A stretch of 64,000 nt of DNA from Sphingomonas sp. SUN019 (GTDB taxonomy: Bacteria > Pseudomonadota > Alphaproteobacteria > Sphingomonadales > Sphingomonadaceae), in contig NZ_CP096971.1 in NCBI RefSeq assembly GCF_024758705.1, positions 2,170,001 to 2,234,000 on the forward strand, read 5' to 3'. The number at the start of each line of letters is the position of its first letter. Position 1 is the stretch's first letter. The notes beneath the pieces are model-generated. The model saw only the letters and a list, made by a program, of their open reading frames with translations. It was not told where the DNA came from and ran no database searches. This document shows positions 1 through 9,039 of the stretch, one piece after another. The position numbers and the translations under genes are program-made.

Positions 1-1209
1 AAGCACGACCTGACCGGTCGCGCGCAGCACATGGCGGCCGGTGCCGTCGGCCATGTCGACCGTCGTGCGCTCCATCCGCGCCGATGCCATCTGCGAGGCG
101 AGCGCACGTTTCCAGACGAGGTCGTAGAGGCGGGCGTGGTCGCCCGATCCCACCTTGTCGCGGCCAAAATCGGTCGGGCGGATCGCTTCGTGCGCTTCCT
201 GCGCGTTCTTGGCCTTCGAGGTATAGACGCGCGGCTTGTCGGGCACGTAGCTGGCGTCATAGCGGTTCGCGACCGCGAGGCGCGCGGCGGAGATGGCGCT
301 GTGGTCCATCTGCACGCCGTCGGTGCGCATATAGGTGATCGCGCCGTCTTCGTAGAGCTGCTGCGCGATCCGCATCGTGTGATCGGCCGAGAAGCCGAGT
401 TTGCGTGCGGCCTCCTGTTGCAGGGTCGAGGTGGTGAAGGGCGGCGGGGGATTGCGGCCCGCAGGCTTGGTTTCGACCGACTGGACCGAGAAACGACCGT
501 CCTCGACCGCCTTCTTGGCGGCGAGCGCATCGCCCTCCGCGCCGATCGAAAGGCGATCGATCTTCTTGCCGTCCCATTGGATAAGCCGCGCGACGAACGG
601 CGTGCCGTCCTGCTCCATCGCGGCGGTGACCGACCAATATTCTTGCGCGCGGAAAGCCTCGATCTCGCGCTCACGCTCGACGATCAGGCGAAGCGATACC
701 GACTGGACGCGGCCGGCCGATTTTGCGCCGGGCAGCTTGCGCCACAGGACAGGCGACAGCGTGAAGCCGACGAGATAGTCGAGCGCCCGGCGCGCGCGAT
801 AGGCGTCGATCAGGTCGGTATCGAGTTCGCGCGGGCGGGCCATCGCCTCGGTCACGGCCTGTTTAGTGATCGCGTTGAAGGTGACGCGCTGAACGTCCTT
901 GGGCAGCGCCTTGCGTTTGCGCAGCACCTCCTGGACGTGCCAGCTGATGGCCTCGCCTTCGCGGTCGGGGTCGGTCGCGAGGATCAGGCGGTCGGCGGTC
1001 TTCGACAGATCGGTGATGGCCTTGAGCTGTTTCGCCTTGTCGGCGTAATTTTCCCATTCCATCGCGAAGCCGTCGTCGGGGTTCACCGACCCGTCCTTCG
1101 GCGGCAGATCGCGGACATGGCCATAGCTCGCCAGGACGCGGTAATCCGAGCCGAGATACTTTTCGATGGTCTTCGCCTTGGCGGGCGATTCGACGATGAC
1201 TAATTGCAT
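1..1209 (-). CDS. topA: DNA topoisomerase I, N-terminal part (cut by window edge)
   Basis: Type IA topoisomerase that relaxes negatively supercoiled DNA by single-strand passage. The visible 403 codons begin MQLVIVESPAKAKTIEKYLG, the family's standard N-terminus. The TOPRIM domain follows, with its acidic motif DPDREGEAISWH, then the core with SAGRVQSVSLRLIVERE. The active-site motif ITYMRTDG places the catalytic tyrosine at about residue 293. The remaining core and C-terminal zinc-ribbon or basic repeats lie beyond position 1. The start ATG is at 1209-1207. No unusual features are seen in the visible part, and the identification is secure. Confidence 0.97.
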   Translation of the reverse strand, partial: MQLVIVESPAKAKTIEKYLGSDYRVLASYGHVRDLPPKDGSVNPDDGFAMEWENYADKAKQLKAITDLSKTADRLILATDPDREGEAISWHVQEVLRKRKALPKDVQRVTFNAITKQAVTEAMARPRELDTDLIDAYRARRALDYLVGFTLSPVLWRKLPGAKSAGRVQSVSLRLIVEREREIEAFRAQEYWSVTAAMEQDGTPFVARLIQWDGKKIDRLSIGAEGDALAAKKAVEDGRFSVQSVETKPAGRNPPPPFTTSTLQQEAARKLGFSADHTMRIAQQLYEDGAITYMRTDGVQMDHSAISAARLAVANRYDASYVPDKPRVYTSKAKNAQEAHEAIRPTDFGRDKVGSGDHARLYDLVWKRALASQMASARMERTTVDMADGTGRHVLRATGQVVL

Positions 1210-1272
1210 TTCGACCCTGATATGGTGGCTCTCACGTATACGCGCGAGGGTGGCGAGCCGATGCCGGTGGCG

Positions 1273-1626
1273 TCAAGAGCGCGGCGTGGCAAGCCAGGCG
1301 AACAGGAATCCCGCGCCTAGCGCGAGGTCGATCATCCCTGCGCCGAAGGTCAGCGCGTCGACGCGGCCGGTCGCGAACAGGATCGCGCAGGGCACGCCGA
1401 AGACGAGTTTCTCGACCACCGCGACCGGCATCAGCGCGCGGTAACGGGCCGGATCGCCGCCGATCACCCAGAACGCCAGCTGGAACGCGGTGGCGGTGCC
1501 GATGAAGCCGTAGAAGTTGACCTCTCCGCCGACTGGCGCGGCGCGGAGATATTGCGGGAGCAGGGCGACGAGGCCGTAGATGGCGGCGGCGCGGAACCAG
1601 AGGGTGATCCAGCGGGGGGCGGTCAT
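1273..1626 (-). CDS. Small integral membrane protein, function unknown
   Basis: This 117-residue protein is dominated by hydrophobic stretches, about four predicted membrane segments at roughly residues 10-28, 40-58, 66-84 and 92-112. No catalytic or binding motif is recognised. It lies between dprA and topA on the same strand, 63 nt upstream of topA, and could be co-transcribed with it. The start ATG at 1626 gives MTAPRWITLW. It resembles small uncharacterised membrane proteins common in sphingomonads, but no function can be assigned from sequence alone. Confidence 0.75.
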   Translation of the reverse strand: MTAPRWITLWFRAAAIYGLVALLPQYLRAAPVGGEVNFYGFIGTATAFQLAFWVIGGDPARYRALMPVAVVEKLVFGVPCAILFATGRVDALTFGAGMIDLALGAGFLFAWLATPRS

Positions 1627-1654
1627 TCGGATGTTCCTCGGTTGTCGAGTACCT

Positions 1655-1761
1655 CCCCGGCGGAGGCCGGGGCCCAGTCGCCGCGTCTTATGTGATTATG
1701 TGACGATGTTCATCGACTGCCAACTGAGGCCTGCCTAACTGGGCCCCGGCCTTCGCCGGGG
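1655..1761. repeat. Intergenic inverted repeat, type A (24-nt arms)
   Basis: The left arm at 1655-1678 and the right arm at 1738-1761 are reverse complements over 24 nt with one mismatch. They are built around the GC-rich core GGCCGGGGCCCAG. The 59-nt loop between them is lower in GC. The element lies between the end of dprA and the start of the small membrane protein gene, both on the minus strand. It may act as a transcription terminator or be a copy of a dispersed REP-like palindrome. Its arm sequence differs from the other inverted repeats in this window. Confidence 0.8.
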
Positions 1762-1787
1762 TGGGGCTTTCTTGGACCGTCACACGC

Positions 1788-2873
1788 TCACAACACGGCG
1801 CTCACCCGCCCGCCCGCATGGCGTTCCAGCCTGCCGCCCAACTCCAATTCCAGCAGCACCATATAGACGATCGACGGCGCGACGGCGGACTGGCGGATCA
1901 GTTCGTCGACCGCGACCGGGACCGGGCCGAGCAAATCGGTGATCGCGCCCCGCGCGGAATCGTCGGCGTCCTCGGGCGGGGCGTGAGTGAAGCCGTCGAC
2001 GGGGGAGCGGACGGCGCGAGCGTCGATCGGGCGAATCTGTTCGAGCACGTCGGCGGCGGACTGGACCAAGGTCGCGCCTTCGCGGATCAGCAGGTTGCAG
2101 CCCTGCGCGCGCGGATCGAGCGGGCTGCCGGGGACCGCCATGACCTCGCGGCCCGCCTCATTGGCGAGGCGCGCGGTGATCAGCGAGCCCGATTTCGGTG
2201 CGGCCTCCACCACCACGGTACCGAGCGCCAGCCCCGCGATGATGCGGTTGCGGTGCGGGAAATGGCGCGCGCGGGGTTCGGTGCCGGGCGGCATCTCCGC
2301 GATCAGCAGGCCTTCGCTGGCGATGCGTTCCTGCAGCGCGGCGTTTTCGGGCGGATAGGCGATGTCGATTCCGCCCGCGATCACGCCGATCGTCGCGGGG
2401 AGCGATCCGGCATGCGCGGCGGTGTCGATCCCGCGCGCCAGCCCGGAGACGACGACCGCGCCTTTGTTCGCCAGCTCCAGCGCGAGCTGGCGCGCGAAGC
2501 GGCAGGCGGCGGCCGACGCGTTGCGCGCGCCGACCAGGCCGACCGCGGGCTTCGCGAGCAAGGAAGCGTCGCCGCGGACGGTGATTGCGGCGGGGGCGTT
2601 TTCGAGTTCGGCGAGCAAGGCGGGATAGCCGGGGTCGCCGAGGAACAGCAGGTTCGCGCCCGCCTTCGCCACCGCCGCCAGTTCGCGTTCGATCGTGCGG
2701 GCATCGGGCGGGACCGGCGCACGGCCGCCGCCGCGGCGCGCGAGGTCGGGCAGAGCCGCGAGGGCGCGCGCAGCATCACCGAAGCGCGCGATCAATTGGC
2801 GATAGCTGACCGGGCCGACACCCGGCGTGCGGATCAGCCTTAGACGGTCGGCGGCCCCGCCCGCATCACGCAC
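1788..2873 (-). CDS. dprA: DNA processing protein DprA (Smf family)
   Basis: DprA binds incoming single-stranded DNA and loads RecA during natural transformation; it is also widespread in non-competent bacteria. The 361-residue protein has an N-terminal helical (SAM/HhH-like) region, RLIRTPGVGPVSYRQLIARF. The Rossmann-like core follows, with VGLVGARNAS, GVIAGGIDIAYPPEN, FPHRNRIIAGLA and SGSLITARLANEAGREV. A C-terminal winged-helix domain (about residues 295-355, LLGPVPVAVDELIR) completes it. The start is GTG at 2873, which overlaps the end of plsY by 8 nt, so the two genes are probably translationally coupled. Confidence 0.95.
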   Translation of the reverse strand: MRDAGGAADRLRLIRTPGVGPVSYRQLIARFGDAARALAALPDLARRGGGRAPVPPDARTIERELAAVAKAGANLLFLGDPGYPALLAELENAPAAITVRGDASLLAKPAVGLVGARNASAAACRFARQLALELANKGAVVVSGLARGIDTAAHAGSLPATIGVIAGGIDIAYPPENAALQERIASEGLLIAEMPPGTEPRARHFPHRNRIIAGLALGTVVVEAAPKSGSLITARLANEAGREVMAVPGSPLDPRAQGCNLLIREGATLVQSAADVLEQIRPIDARAVRSPVDGFTHAPPEDADDSARGAITDLLGPVPVAVDELIRQSAVAPSIVYMVLLELELGGRLERHAGGRVSAVL

Positions 2874-3447
2874 CTTTTGCGCCGATCCTGGGCTCGGTGC
2901 CCTCGATCAGCCGGCCGATATTCTCGCGGTGTTTCCACAGTACGATCAGCGCCAGCGCGAGGAGCAGGGGCACGAGCGCAAACTCGCCGAGCGCCGCGGC
3001 GACCGGCGCGCTGATCGCGGCGGCCATGCCCGCCAGCGAGGAGATCCGCAGCAGGGCGAGCATGCCGAGCCAGACGATCGCGTAGACGAGCGCGATCGGC
3101 CAGAAGAGCGCGAGGACGATGCCCATCAGCGTCGCGACGCCCTTGCCGCCCTTGAACCTGAGCCACACGGGATAGCAATGGCCGACGAATGCGCCCGCCG
3201 CCGCCAGTTGCTCCTGCCCCGGAAACACGGCGCGGACCAATGCGACCGCGGCGAACCCCTTGGCCATGTCGAGCAGCAGCGTCGCCGCCGCCAGCCCCTT
3301 GCGCCCGGTGCGCAGCACGTTGGTGGCGCCGATGTTGCCGGAGCCGATCGTGCGCAGGTCGCCCGCGCCGAACGCGCGGGTCAGGATCACGCCGAACGGG
3401 ATCGATCCGAGCAGATAGCCGATCAGCAGCGCGGCGGCCGCGGGCAT
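2866..3447 (-). CDS. plsY: Acyl-phosphate:glycerol-3-phosphate acyltransferase PlsY
   Basis: PlsY is an inner-membrane enzyme that transfers an acyl group from acyl-phosphate to glycerol-3-phosphate, the first step of phospholipid synthesis. The 193-residue protein carries all three family motifs. Motif 1 is GSGNIGATNVLR (about residues 36-47), motif 2 is the phosphate-binding glycine-rich KGGKGVAT, and motif 3 is HRENIGRLIEGTEPRIG near the C-terminus. Five hydrophobic membrane segments are visible. Length is normal for the family. The start ATG is at 3447; an in-frame stop lies a short way upstream. It precedes dprA with an 8-nt overlap. Confidence 0.96.
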   Translation of the reverse strand: MPAAAALLIGYLLGSIPFGVILTRAFGAGDLRTIGSGNIGATNVLRTGRKGLAAATLLLDMAKGFAAVALVRAVFPGQEQLAAAGAFVGHCYPVWLRFKGGKGVATLMGIVLALFWPIALVYAIVWLGMLALLRISSLAGMAAAISAPVAAALGEFALVPLLLALALIVLWKHRENIGRLIEGTEPRIGAKGA

Positions 3448-3590
3448 CCAGACGATCTCGGTTTCCAGTACGCCCTCCCCCGGCCCGAAGCCCTAACGCG
3501 AGTCTTGTGGCGATGTCGCTGATTTGTATCAACCGCGAAACGAACCACGGAGAACGGATTTCACGCGGCCCCATATCGCCTTAGGGGGAC

Positions 3591-4382
3591 ATGATGACCG
3601 ATCCGCGACCGATCCTGTTCTTCGATTCGGGCGTCGGCGGATTGTCGATCGTGGCTCCGGCGCGGGTCGCGGTTCCGCACGCGCGGTTCGTCTATGCCGC
3701 CGATTCCGCGGGTTTTCCTTACGGAACAAAGAGCGAGGAGGAGATTGCGGCGCGCGTGCCCGCGCTGCTGGGGCGGCTGGCGGAGCGGTATCGGCCGCGG
3801 CTGATCGTGATCGCGTGCAATACCGCCTCGACGATCGCGCTGCCCGCGGTGCGCGCGGCGCTCGACCTGCCGATCGTCGGGACGGTGCCCGCGATCAAGC
3901 CTGCGTCGGCGGCGAGTCGCACGCGCGTGATCGGGGTGCTGGGGACCGATGCGACGGTGCGGCAGGGCTATGTCGACGATTTGGCGGCGCGCTTTGCGGG
4001 GGATTGCCGGGTGGTGCGGCACGGATCGGCGGCGCTGGTCGAGCTGGCGGAGGCGAAGTTGCGCGGCGAATCGTTGGCCGATGGTGCGGTGGCCGCGGCG
4101 GTCGCGCCGCTGGTCGACGTGCCCGACCTCGACACGGTGGTGCTGGCCTGCACGCATTTCCCGCTGCTGGCGGACGAATTGCGCGCGGCGTTCGGCGCGG
4201 GGGTGAGCTTCACCGACGGCGGGCCGGGAATCGCGCGGCGAATCGCGTATTTGACGGAAGGCCAGGCGTGGGCGGCGGAGCGTGCGCCCGATGTCGCGGT
4301 ATTCACGCGGGTCGACGATTCGGTCGCCGCGCTGACACCTGCGCTCGCGGCGCGCGGCTTTGCGGCGATCGAGGCGCTGTGA
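3591..4382 (+). CDS. murI: Glutamate racemase
   Basis: MurI interconverts L- and D-glutamate and supplies D-Glu for peptidoglycan precursors in the cytoplasm. The N-terminal substrate motif is FFDSGVGGLS. The two catalytic cysteines sit in IACNTAST (C76) and LACTHFPLL (C187, followed by H189). The protein is 263 residues, normal for the family. A strong Shine-Dalgarno AGGGGG lies just before two adjacent in-frame ATGs at 3591 and 3594; the second gives slightly better spacing. It is divergent from plsY-dprA and is followed by hemA on the same strand. Confidence 0.96.
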   Translation: MMTDPRPILFFDSGVGGLSIVAPARVAVPHARFVYAADSAGFPYGTKSEEEIAARVPALLGRLAERYRPRLIVIACNTASTIALPAVRAALDLPIVGTVPAIKPASAASRTRVIGVLGTDATVRQGYVDDLAARFAGDCRVVRHGSAALVELAEAKLRGESLADGAVAAAVAPLVDVPDLDTVVLACTHFPLLADELRAAFGAGVSFTDGGPGIARRIAYLTEGQAWAAERAPDVAVFTRVDDSVAALTPALAARGFAAIEAL

Positions 4383-4445
4383 CGATCGGCGTGATCGGGC
4401 AAACGGGCTGGAAATCCTGATAGTACGGCGTTAGACGCGCGGGCC

Positions 4446-5702
4446 ATGAGCATCGAGGCCAAGTCCGCGCCGCAGAATCGCCAGCAGGTGGATTACGGCC
4501 GCGTCTTCACCCAGGCGATCGATCGCCTCCATGCCGAAGGCCGCTACCGCGTCTTCATCGACATCCTGCGCAACAAGGGCAATTTCCCGAATGCGCGGTG
4601 CTTTGCCGGGCATAACGGGCCGAAGCCGATCACCGTGTGGTGCTCGAACGATTACCTCGCGATGGGGCAGCACCCAAAGGTGATCGCGGCGATGGAGGAG
4701 GCGCTGCACGATGTCGGCGCAGGCAGCGGCGGCACGCGCAATATCGGCGGCAACACGCATTATCATGTCGACCTGGAGGGCGAGCTTGCCGATTTGCACG
4801 GCAAGGAAGCGGCGCTGCTGTTCACCAGCGGATACGTCTCGAACGAGGCGACACTGGCGACGATCGCGAAGGTGCTGCCGGGGTGTGTGATCTTTTCCGA
4901 CGAGCTGAACCATGCGTCGATGATCGCGGGGATTCGCAACGCCGGGTGCGAGAAGCGCATCTTCCGCCACAACGACATCGCTCATCTGGAAGAATTGCTG
5001 GCCGCCGAAGACCCCGCCACACCGAAGCTGATCGCGTTCGAGAGCGTGTATTCGATGGAGGGCGACGTCGCGCCGATCGCGGCGATCTGCGACTTGGCGG
5101 ACCAGTATAACGCGCTGACGTATCTGGACGAGGTCCATGCGGTCGGGATGTACGGAGCGCGCGGCGGCGGGATCAGCGAGCGCGATGGCGTGGCCGATCG
5201 GCTGACGATTATCGAGGGGACGCTGGGCAAGGCGTTCGGCGTGATGGGCGGATACATCGCGGCGGATCGCATGATCGTCGACGTGATTCGCAGCTATGCG
5301 CCGGGGTTCATCTTCACCACCAGCCTGTCGCCGGTGCTGGTCGCGGGCGTGCTGGCGAGCGTGCGGCATCTGAAGGCGTCGAGCATCGAGCGCGAGGGGC
5401 AGCAGGCTTCTGCCGCGATGCTGAAGATCATGCTGTCCGACGCCGGGCTGCCGGTAATGCTGGGCGACACGCACATCGTGCCGGTGATGGTCGGCGATCC
5501 GGTGAAGGCGAAGAAGATCAGCGACATCCTGCTCGCCGAATATGGCGTGTACGTGCAGCCGATCAATTACCCGACCGTCCCGCGCGGGACCGAGCGGCTG
5601 CGCTTCACGCCCGGCCCGGCGCATGACGCGGCGATGATGCGCGAGCTGACCGACGCGCTGGTGGAAATCTGGGGCCGGCTGGAGTTGCGGAAGGCTGCTT
5701 GA
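4446..5702 (+). CDS. hemA: 5-aminolevulinate synthase
   Basis: This PLP enzyme condenses glycine with succinyl-CoA to 5-aminolevulinate, the first step of haem synthesis by the C4 (Shemin) pathway of alphaproteobacteria. The 418-residue protein shows the alpha-oxoamine synthase fold. Visible motifs are [51 protein letters not shown] and the PLP-lysine motif [14 protein letters not shown] (K262). The start [10 protein letters not shown] and the length match the family. Presence of ALAS rather than glutamyl-tRNA reductase under this name supports an alphaproteobacterial source. Confidence 0.97.
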   Translation: MSIEAKSAPQNRQQVDYGRVFTQAIDRLHAEGRYRVFIDILRNKGNFPNARCFAGHNGPKPITVWCSNDYLAMGQHPKVIAAMEEALHDVGAGSGGTRNIGGNTHYHVDLEGELADLHGKEAALLFTSGYVSNEATLATIAKVLPGCVIFSDELNHASMIAGIRNAGCEKRIFRHNDIAHLEELLAAEDPATPKLIAFESVYSMEGDVAPIAAICDLADQYNALTYLDEVHAVGMYGARGGGISERDGVADRLTIIEGTLGKAFGVMGGYIAADRMIVDVIRSYAPGFIFTTSLSPVLVAGVLASVRHLKASSIEREGQQASAAMLKIMLSDAGLPVMLGDTHIVPVMVGDPVKAKKISDILLAEYGVYVQPINYPTVPRGTERLRFTPGPAHDAAMMRELTDALVEIWGRLELRKAA

Positions 5703-5712
5703 GGGCGTCTTG

Positions 5713-5826
5713 ATCCTCCCCTGCAAGGGGAGGTGGCGCGCAGCGCCGGAGGGGTGTCAGCCTATCGATAGGTTTTCACCCCTCCGTCAGCGCTTCGCGC
5801 TGCCACCTCCCCTTGCAGGGGAGGAT
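5713..5826. repeat. Intergenic inverted repeat, type B, copy 1
   Basis: This 114-nt element has perfect 25-nt outer arms (5713-5737 and 5802-5826), each itself containing the small palindrome CCCCTGCAAGGGG. Inner arms GGAGGGGTG and CACCCCTCC add a second stem. It lies between the convergent genes hemA and the ABC exporter. A closely similar copy in the opposite orientation is at 44305-44420. It could serve as a bidirectional terminator or be a mobile palindromic unit. Sphingomonads often carry such elements at convergent gene ends. Confidence 0.9.
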
Positions 5827-5840
5827 GTTCTCCGCTGACC

Positions 5841-7640
5841 TCACTCCGCCGCGATTTCCGCCATCGGCGCGCCTGCCTGGCGTTCGAACAGGCGGCGGTA
5901 GTGGCCATCTCCTGCGGTCAGCAGCGCGTCGTGCGCGCCGTCCTCGACGATCCGGCCGTGGTCGAACACCAGGATGCGGTCGAGCGCGCGGACGGTGGAC
6001 AGGCGATGCGCGATGACGATCGCGGTGCGGCCGACGATCAGCCGCTCCATCGCCTGCTGGATCGCCGCTTCGGACTGCGAATCCAGGCTCGACGTAGCCT
6101 CATCGAGAATCAGGATCGGCGCGTCGACCAGGAATGCGCGCGCGATCGCGACGCGCTGACGCTCGCCGCCCGACAATTTCACCCCGCGTTCGCCGACGAG
6201 CGTGCGATAGCCCTTCGGCAGCCGCATGATGAAGTCGTGCGCATTCGCCAGCCGCGCGGCCTGTTCGATTTCGGCGAGCGTCGCGTCGGGGCGGCCGTAA
6301 CCGATGTTCTCGGCCAACGTGCGGTGGAACAACACCGGTTCCTGCGGGACGATCGCGACCTGGCTCCGCAGCGACGCCTGCGTGGCGTGCGCCACGTCCT
6401 GCCCGTCGATCGTCACGCGCCCGGAATCGACGTCGTGCAGCCGCTGGATCAGCTTTACGAAGCTGGTCTTGCCCGATCCCGATTGTCCGACCAGCCCGAC
6501 GCGCTCACCCGCGGGGATCGTCACGTCGAGCGCGTCGTACAGCGCGCGATCCTGCCCGGCGTAGCGGAAGGTGACGCGTTCGAAGCGGATCGCGCCGCGT
6601 TCGATCCGGATCGGGCGCGCGTCCGCGCGGTCGGCGACGCCGAGCGGCTCGTCGTGGAGCTGGACCAGTTCCTCCATCTCGTTCACCGAACGCTGGAGCA
6701 TGTGGATGTGCTGCCCGATGTCGCGCAGATAGCCGCCGAGCACGAGGTAGCTGGTGACGACATAGGCGACGTCGCCCGCGCTCGCGCGGCCCTGCGACCA
6801 CAGCCACAATGCCCCGCCGGTCACCGCGATGCGCATCACCCACAGCAGGGTCAGCTGGCCCGTCCCGGCATAAGTGAACGCCATCCACGTCCGCCGCGTG
6901 CGCCGCCGCCATTTGGCGACGGTCCAGGCAAGCCGCCTCTCCTCGCGCGCCTCCCCGCCGAACGCCTTCACCACCGCATTGGTGCCGATCGCGTCGGCCA
7001 GCACGCCGCCGATCTTCGTGTCCCACTGGTTCGACAGCCGCGCGATCGGGGCCAGCACGCGGGTCGCGAGGCCGACGGTCAGCGCGATATAGGCGACCGC
7101 GCCGACCAGCATCACCAGGCCGAGTATCGGCCAGTGCAGCGCGAGCAGGATCACCGTGCCCGCCAGCACCGTCAGCGACGGCAGCAGCGACAGCAGCAGC
7201 ACGTCGTTGAGCGTGTCGAGCGACCACATCCCGCGGGTGATGCGGCGCACGGTGCTGCCGGAGAAACTGTTGGCGTGCCAGTCGGTCGACAGCCGCTGGA
7301 CGCGCGCGAACGATTCCTGCGTGACGTCGCGCATCATGCCGAGCGTCATCGGGACGATCGCCCACCAGCCGAGATGGCGCAACGCCACCATCGTCAGGCT
7401 GAGCGCGGCGATCAGCGTGAAGGCGTGGACCGCCGCATCAGTCGCCCCGTCGTTCACCGCGTCGATCATGCGCCCCGCATAGAGCGGCACGAACACCTCC
7501 GTGACGGTGGCGAGCGTCATCGCGGTGGCGCACGCGATCGCGAGCCGCGGCGTTCGCCCCCACAGATGGAAGGTGAAGGCGAGCACCTTGCGCAATACGG
7601 ACACGCGCAGGGCGCGGTCTTCGTCGTCGTCGTCGATCAT
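5841..7640 (-). CDS. ABC exporter with fused membrane and ATPase domains
   Basis: This 599-residue half-transporter has an N-terminal six-helix type-1 exporter domain (about residues 20-325) and a C-terminal nucleotide-binding domain (about 345-590). The ATPase is intact: Walker A GQSGSGKT (385-392), Q-loop PQEPVLF, signature LSGGERQRVA, Walker B ILILDEATSSLD and H-loop AHRLST. Such proteins act as homodimers or heterodimers in the inner membrane and export lipids, drugs, peptides or heavy-metal conjugates. The substrate cannot be read from sequence and no partner gene is adjacent. The acidic N-terminus MIDDDDED is unusual but unremarkable. The start ATG is at 7640. Confidence 0.93.
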   Translation of the reverse strand: MIDDDDEDRALRVSVLRKVLAFTFHLWGRTPRLAIACATAMTLATVTEVFVPLYAGRMIDAVNDGATDAAVHAFTLIAALSLTMVALRHLGWWAIVPMTLGMMRDVTQESFARVQRLSTDWHANSFSGSTVRRITRGMWSLDTLNDVLLLSLLPSLTVLAGTVILLALHWPILGLVMLVGAVAYIALTVGLATRVLAPIARLSNQWDTKIGGVLADAIGTNAVVKAFGGEAREERRLAWTVAKWRRRTRRTWMAFTYAGTGQLTLLWVMRIAVTGGALWLWSQGRASAGDVAYVVTSYLVLGGYLRDIGQHIHMLQRSVNEMEELVQLHDEPLGVADRADARPIRIERGAIRFERVTFRYAGQDRALYDALDVTIPAGERVGLVGQSGSGKTSFVKLIQRLHDVDSGRVTIDGQDVAHATQASLRSQVAIVPQEPVLFHRTLAENIGYGRPDATLAEIEQAARLANAHDFIMRLPKGYRTLVGERGVKLSGGERQRVAIARAFLVDAPILILDEATSSLDSQSEAAIQQAMERLIVGRTAIVIAHRLSTVRALDRILVFDHGRIVEDGAHDALLTAGDGHYRRLFERQAGAPMAEIAAE

Positions 7641-7714
7641 GGGAGCATATCGCGCGGTTGCGCGATCCTTGTGTCAGCGATGCAGGGGGGCGATCCGATT
7701 ATCGGCCGCCGGAG

Positions 7715-7765
7715 TCAGCCCAGGGCGAGGCCCTTGCCGCGGAGGGGCGTGTGCTGGTCGATCAT
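7715..7765 (-). CDS. Possible 16-residue small ORF upstream of the ABC exporter
   Basis: An ATG at 7765 opens a 16-codon frame reading MIDQHTPLRGKGLALG and ending in TGA at 7717-7715. It is preceded by an unusually strong Shine-Dalgarno (GGGAGGG, 5 nt spacing). It sits 75 nt upstream of the ABC exporter start on the same strand. It could be a leader peptide or a translated small protein, or the match could be chance in GC-rich DNA. No family is recognised. Confidence 0.25.
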   Translation of the reverse strand: MIDQHTPLRGKGLALG

Positions 7766-7862
7766 CGTGGCCCTCCCTTCTGATTCGCGTAAGAATCGTT
7801 CGCGTAGCAGATTGCGACGGTTGACGCCATCGCACGTGGTGCCCGGACCATAAGGAAGGCGA

Positions 7863-8747
7863 TCAGGCCGGTTTGCGCCAGACGAGCACGCCGTAGATCA
7901 TCGCGCCGCTGCGCAGCGCCCACCACAGGCGCGGGATCGACAAGATGAAGGCGCGGTTGGCGGCCGTCGCATCGATCGCCATCCGGCGATAGCGCGCGCT
8001 GGTCACGAGCCGCGCCGCCAGCCGACGCCCACAGATCGCCCAGGTTCGCCTGACCTGCGCACTGATGTCGTCGAACGCGACGGGCACGAACCCGGCGTCG
8101 CGGGCAAGCACATCATACGCCGTCCGGCTGCCCATGCTCGGCAATGCGCCTTCGCGACAGATCGGTTCGAGCAGATGATCGACCTGCCACCGGCTTGGCG
8201 TCTCCGCGCTGAGCCAGGCGCACACCACCAGCCGTCCGCCGGGCTTCATCGTCCGCCACGCCTCTGCAAAGAATGCGGCCTTGTCCGCGAAATGCTCCGA
8301 ACTTTCGATCGCGTACGCGTGATCGAACGACGCATCGGGGAAGTCGTTCGCCAGCCAGTCGCGCTCGATGCAGGTGAAGCGCCCGCGGAGCGGCTGCAAC
8401 CCCGCGCCGACCGCGGCCTGCGCGCTTGACACGGTCAGGCCAGTGATCGCCACGTCGTGCGTCTTCAGGATGTAGGCGGCCGTTGCGCCATAACCGCAAC
8501 CGATATCGCAGAGCGCGCCGCCGGGATCGGGATCGAGCCGCGCAATCACCAGATCGACCAGCGCCTCGACCGCGCGCGCCGGCGTCTCGCCGCCCTCCGC
8601 CCAGTAACCGTGATGCACATAGTCGCCCCAGATCTCGCGATAGGCCGCGTCGAGCCCGTCGTAATGGTCGCGGACATGCGCGACGGTGCGGGGAATGCGC
8701 GGATAGACCATGCGCGCGCGCTGCTCGCCGCGGGCGGCCGGCGTCAT
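7863..8747 (-). CDS. Class I SAM-dependent methyltransferase
   Basis: The protein carries the SAM-binding motif I as CDIGCGYGATAAYI (about residues 76-89 from the chosen start) and motif FDHAYAIESSEHFADK around post-motif positions. The layout resembles small-molecule C- or O-methyltransferases of the cyclopropane-synthase or gamma-tocopherol type rather than rRNA enzymes. The reading frame stays open further upstream. ATG at 8747 (MTPAARGEQRARMVYP) is preferred, giving 294 residues; ATG at 8711 (MVYPRIPRTV) is an alternative, and neither has a strong Shine-Dalgarno. The substrate is unknown. Confidence 0.85.
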   Translation of the reverse strand: MTPAARGEQRARMVYPRIPRTVAHVRDHYDGLDAAYREIWGDYVHHGYWAEGGETPARAVEALVDLVIARLDPDPGGALCDIGCGYGATAAYILKTHDVAITGLTVSSAQAAVGAGLQPLRGRFTCIERDWLANDFPDASFDHAYAIESSEHFADKAAFFAEAWRTMKPGGRLVVCAWLSAETPSRWQVDHLLEPICREGALPSMGSRTAYDVLARDAGFVPVAFDDISAQVRRTWAICGRRLAARLVTSARYRRMAIDATAANRAFILSIPRLWWALRSGAMIYGVLVWRKPA

Positions 8748-9039
8748 CGCGCGTGGCCCGGAACCATATCGATGACAGATGCGAGAACGATCATCACCGC
8801 CGCCTTTGACGTCCCGACAGCCAATCGGCGGGACACCGGGACAACAACATGACCGCGAACCGCGCACAATTCCATATCGATGTGCCGGCCGGTTCGTTCG
8901 ACGGCGTCAACCGCGACGAAGCGGCGTCGCAGCGGGGCGTGATCGACAAGTGGCGGCGTCACGGAATGAGAGGCGGCATCGATCAAACTGCTGGAAACCG
9001 CGACGCTGACAAGCTTCGAGGGCTTTCCGCACGGCCTGT

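Noticed and set aside
31..1203. Long plus-strand open frame opposite topA
   Set aside because: The minus strand carries an unmistakable topoisomerase I sequence; the plus frame is a GC-rich antisense shadow.
1761..2843. Plus-strand open frame of 360 codons opposite dprA
   Set aside because: DprA motifs on the minus strand explain the sequence; the frame is low-complexity in Arg, Asp and Gly.
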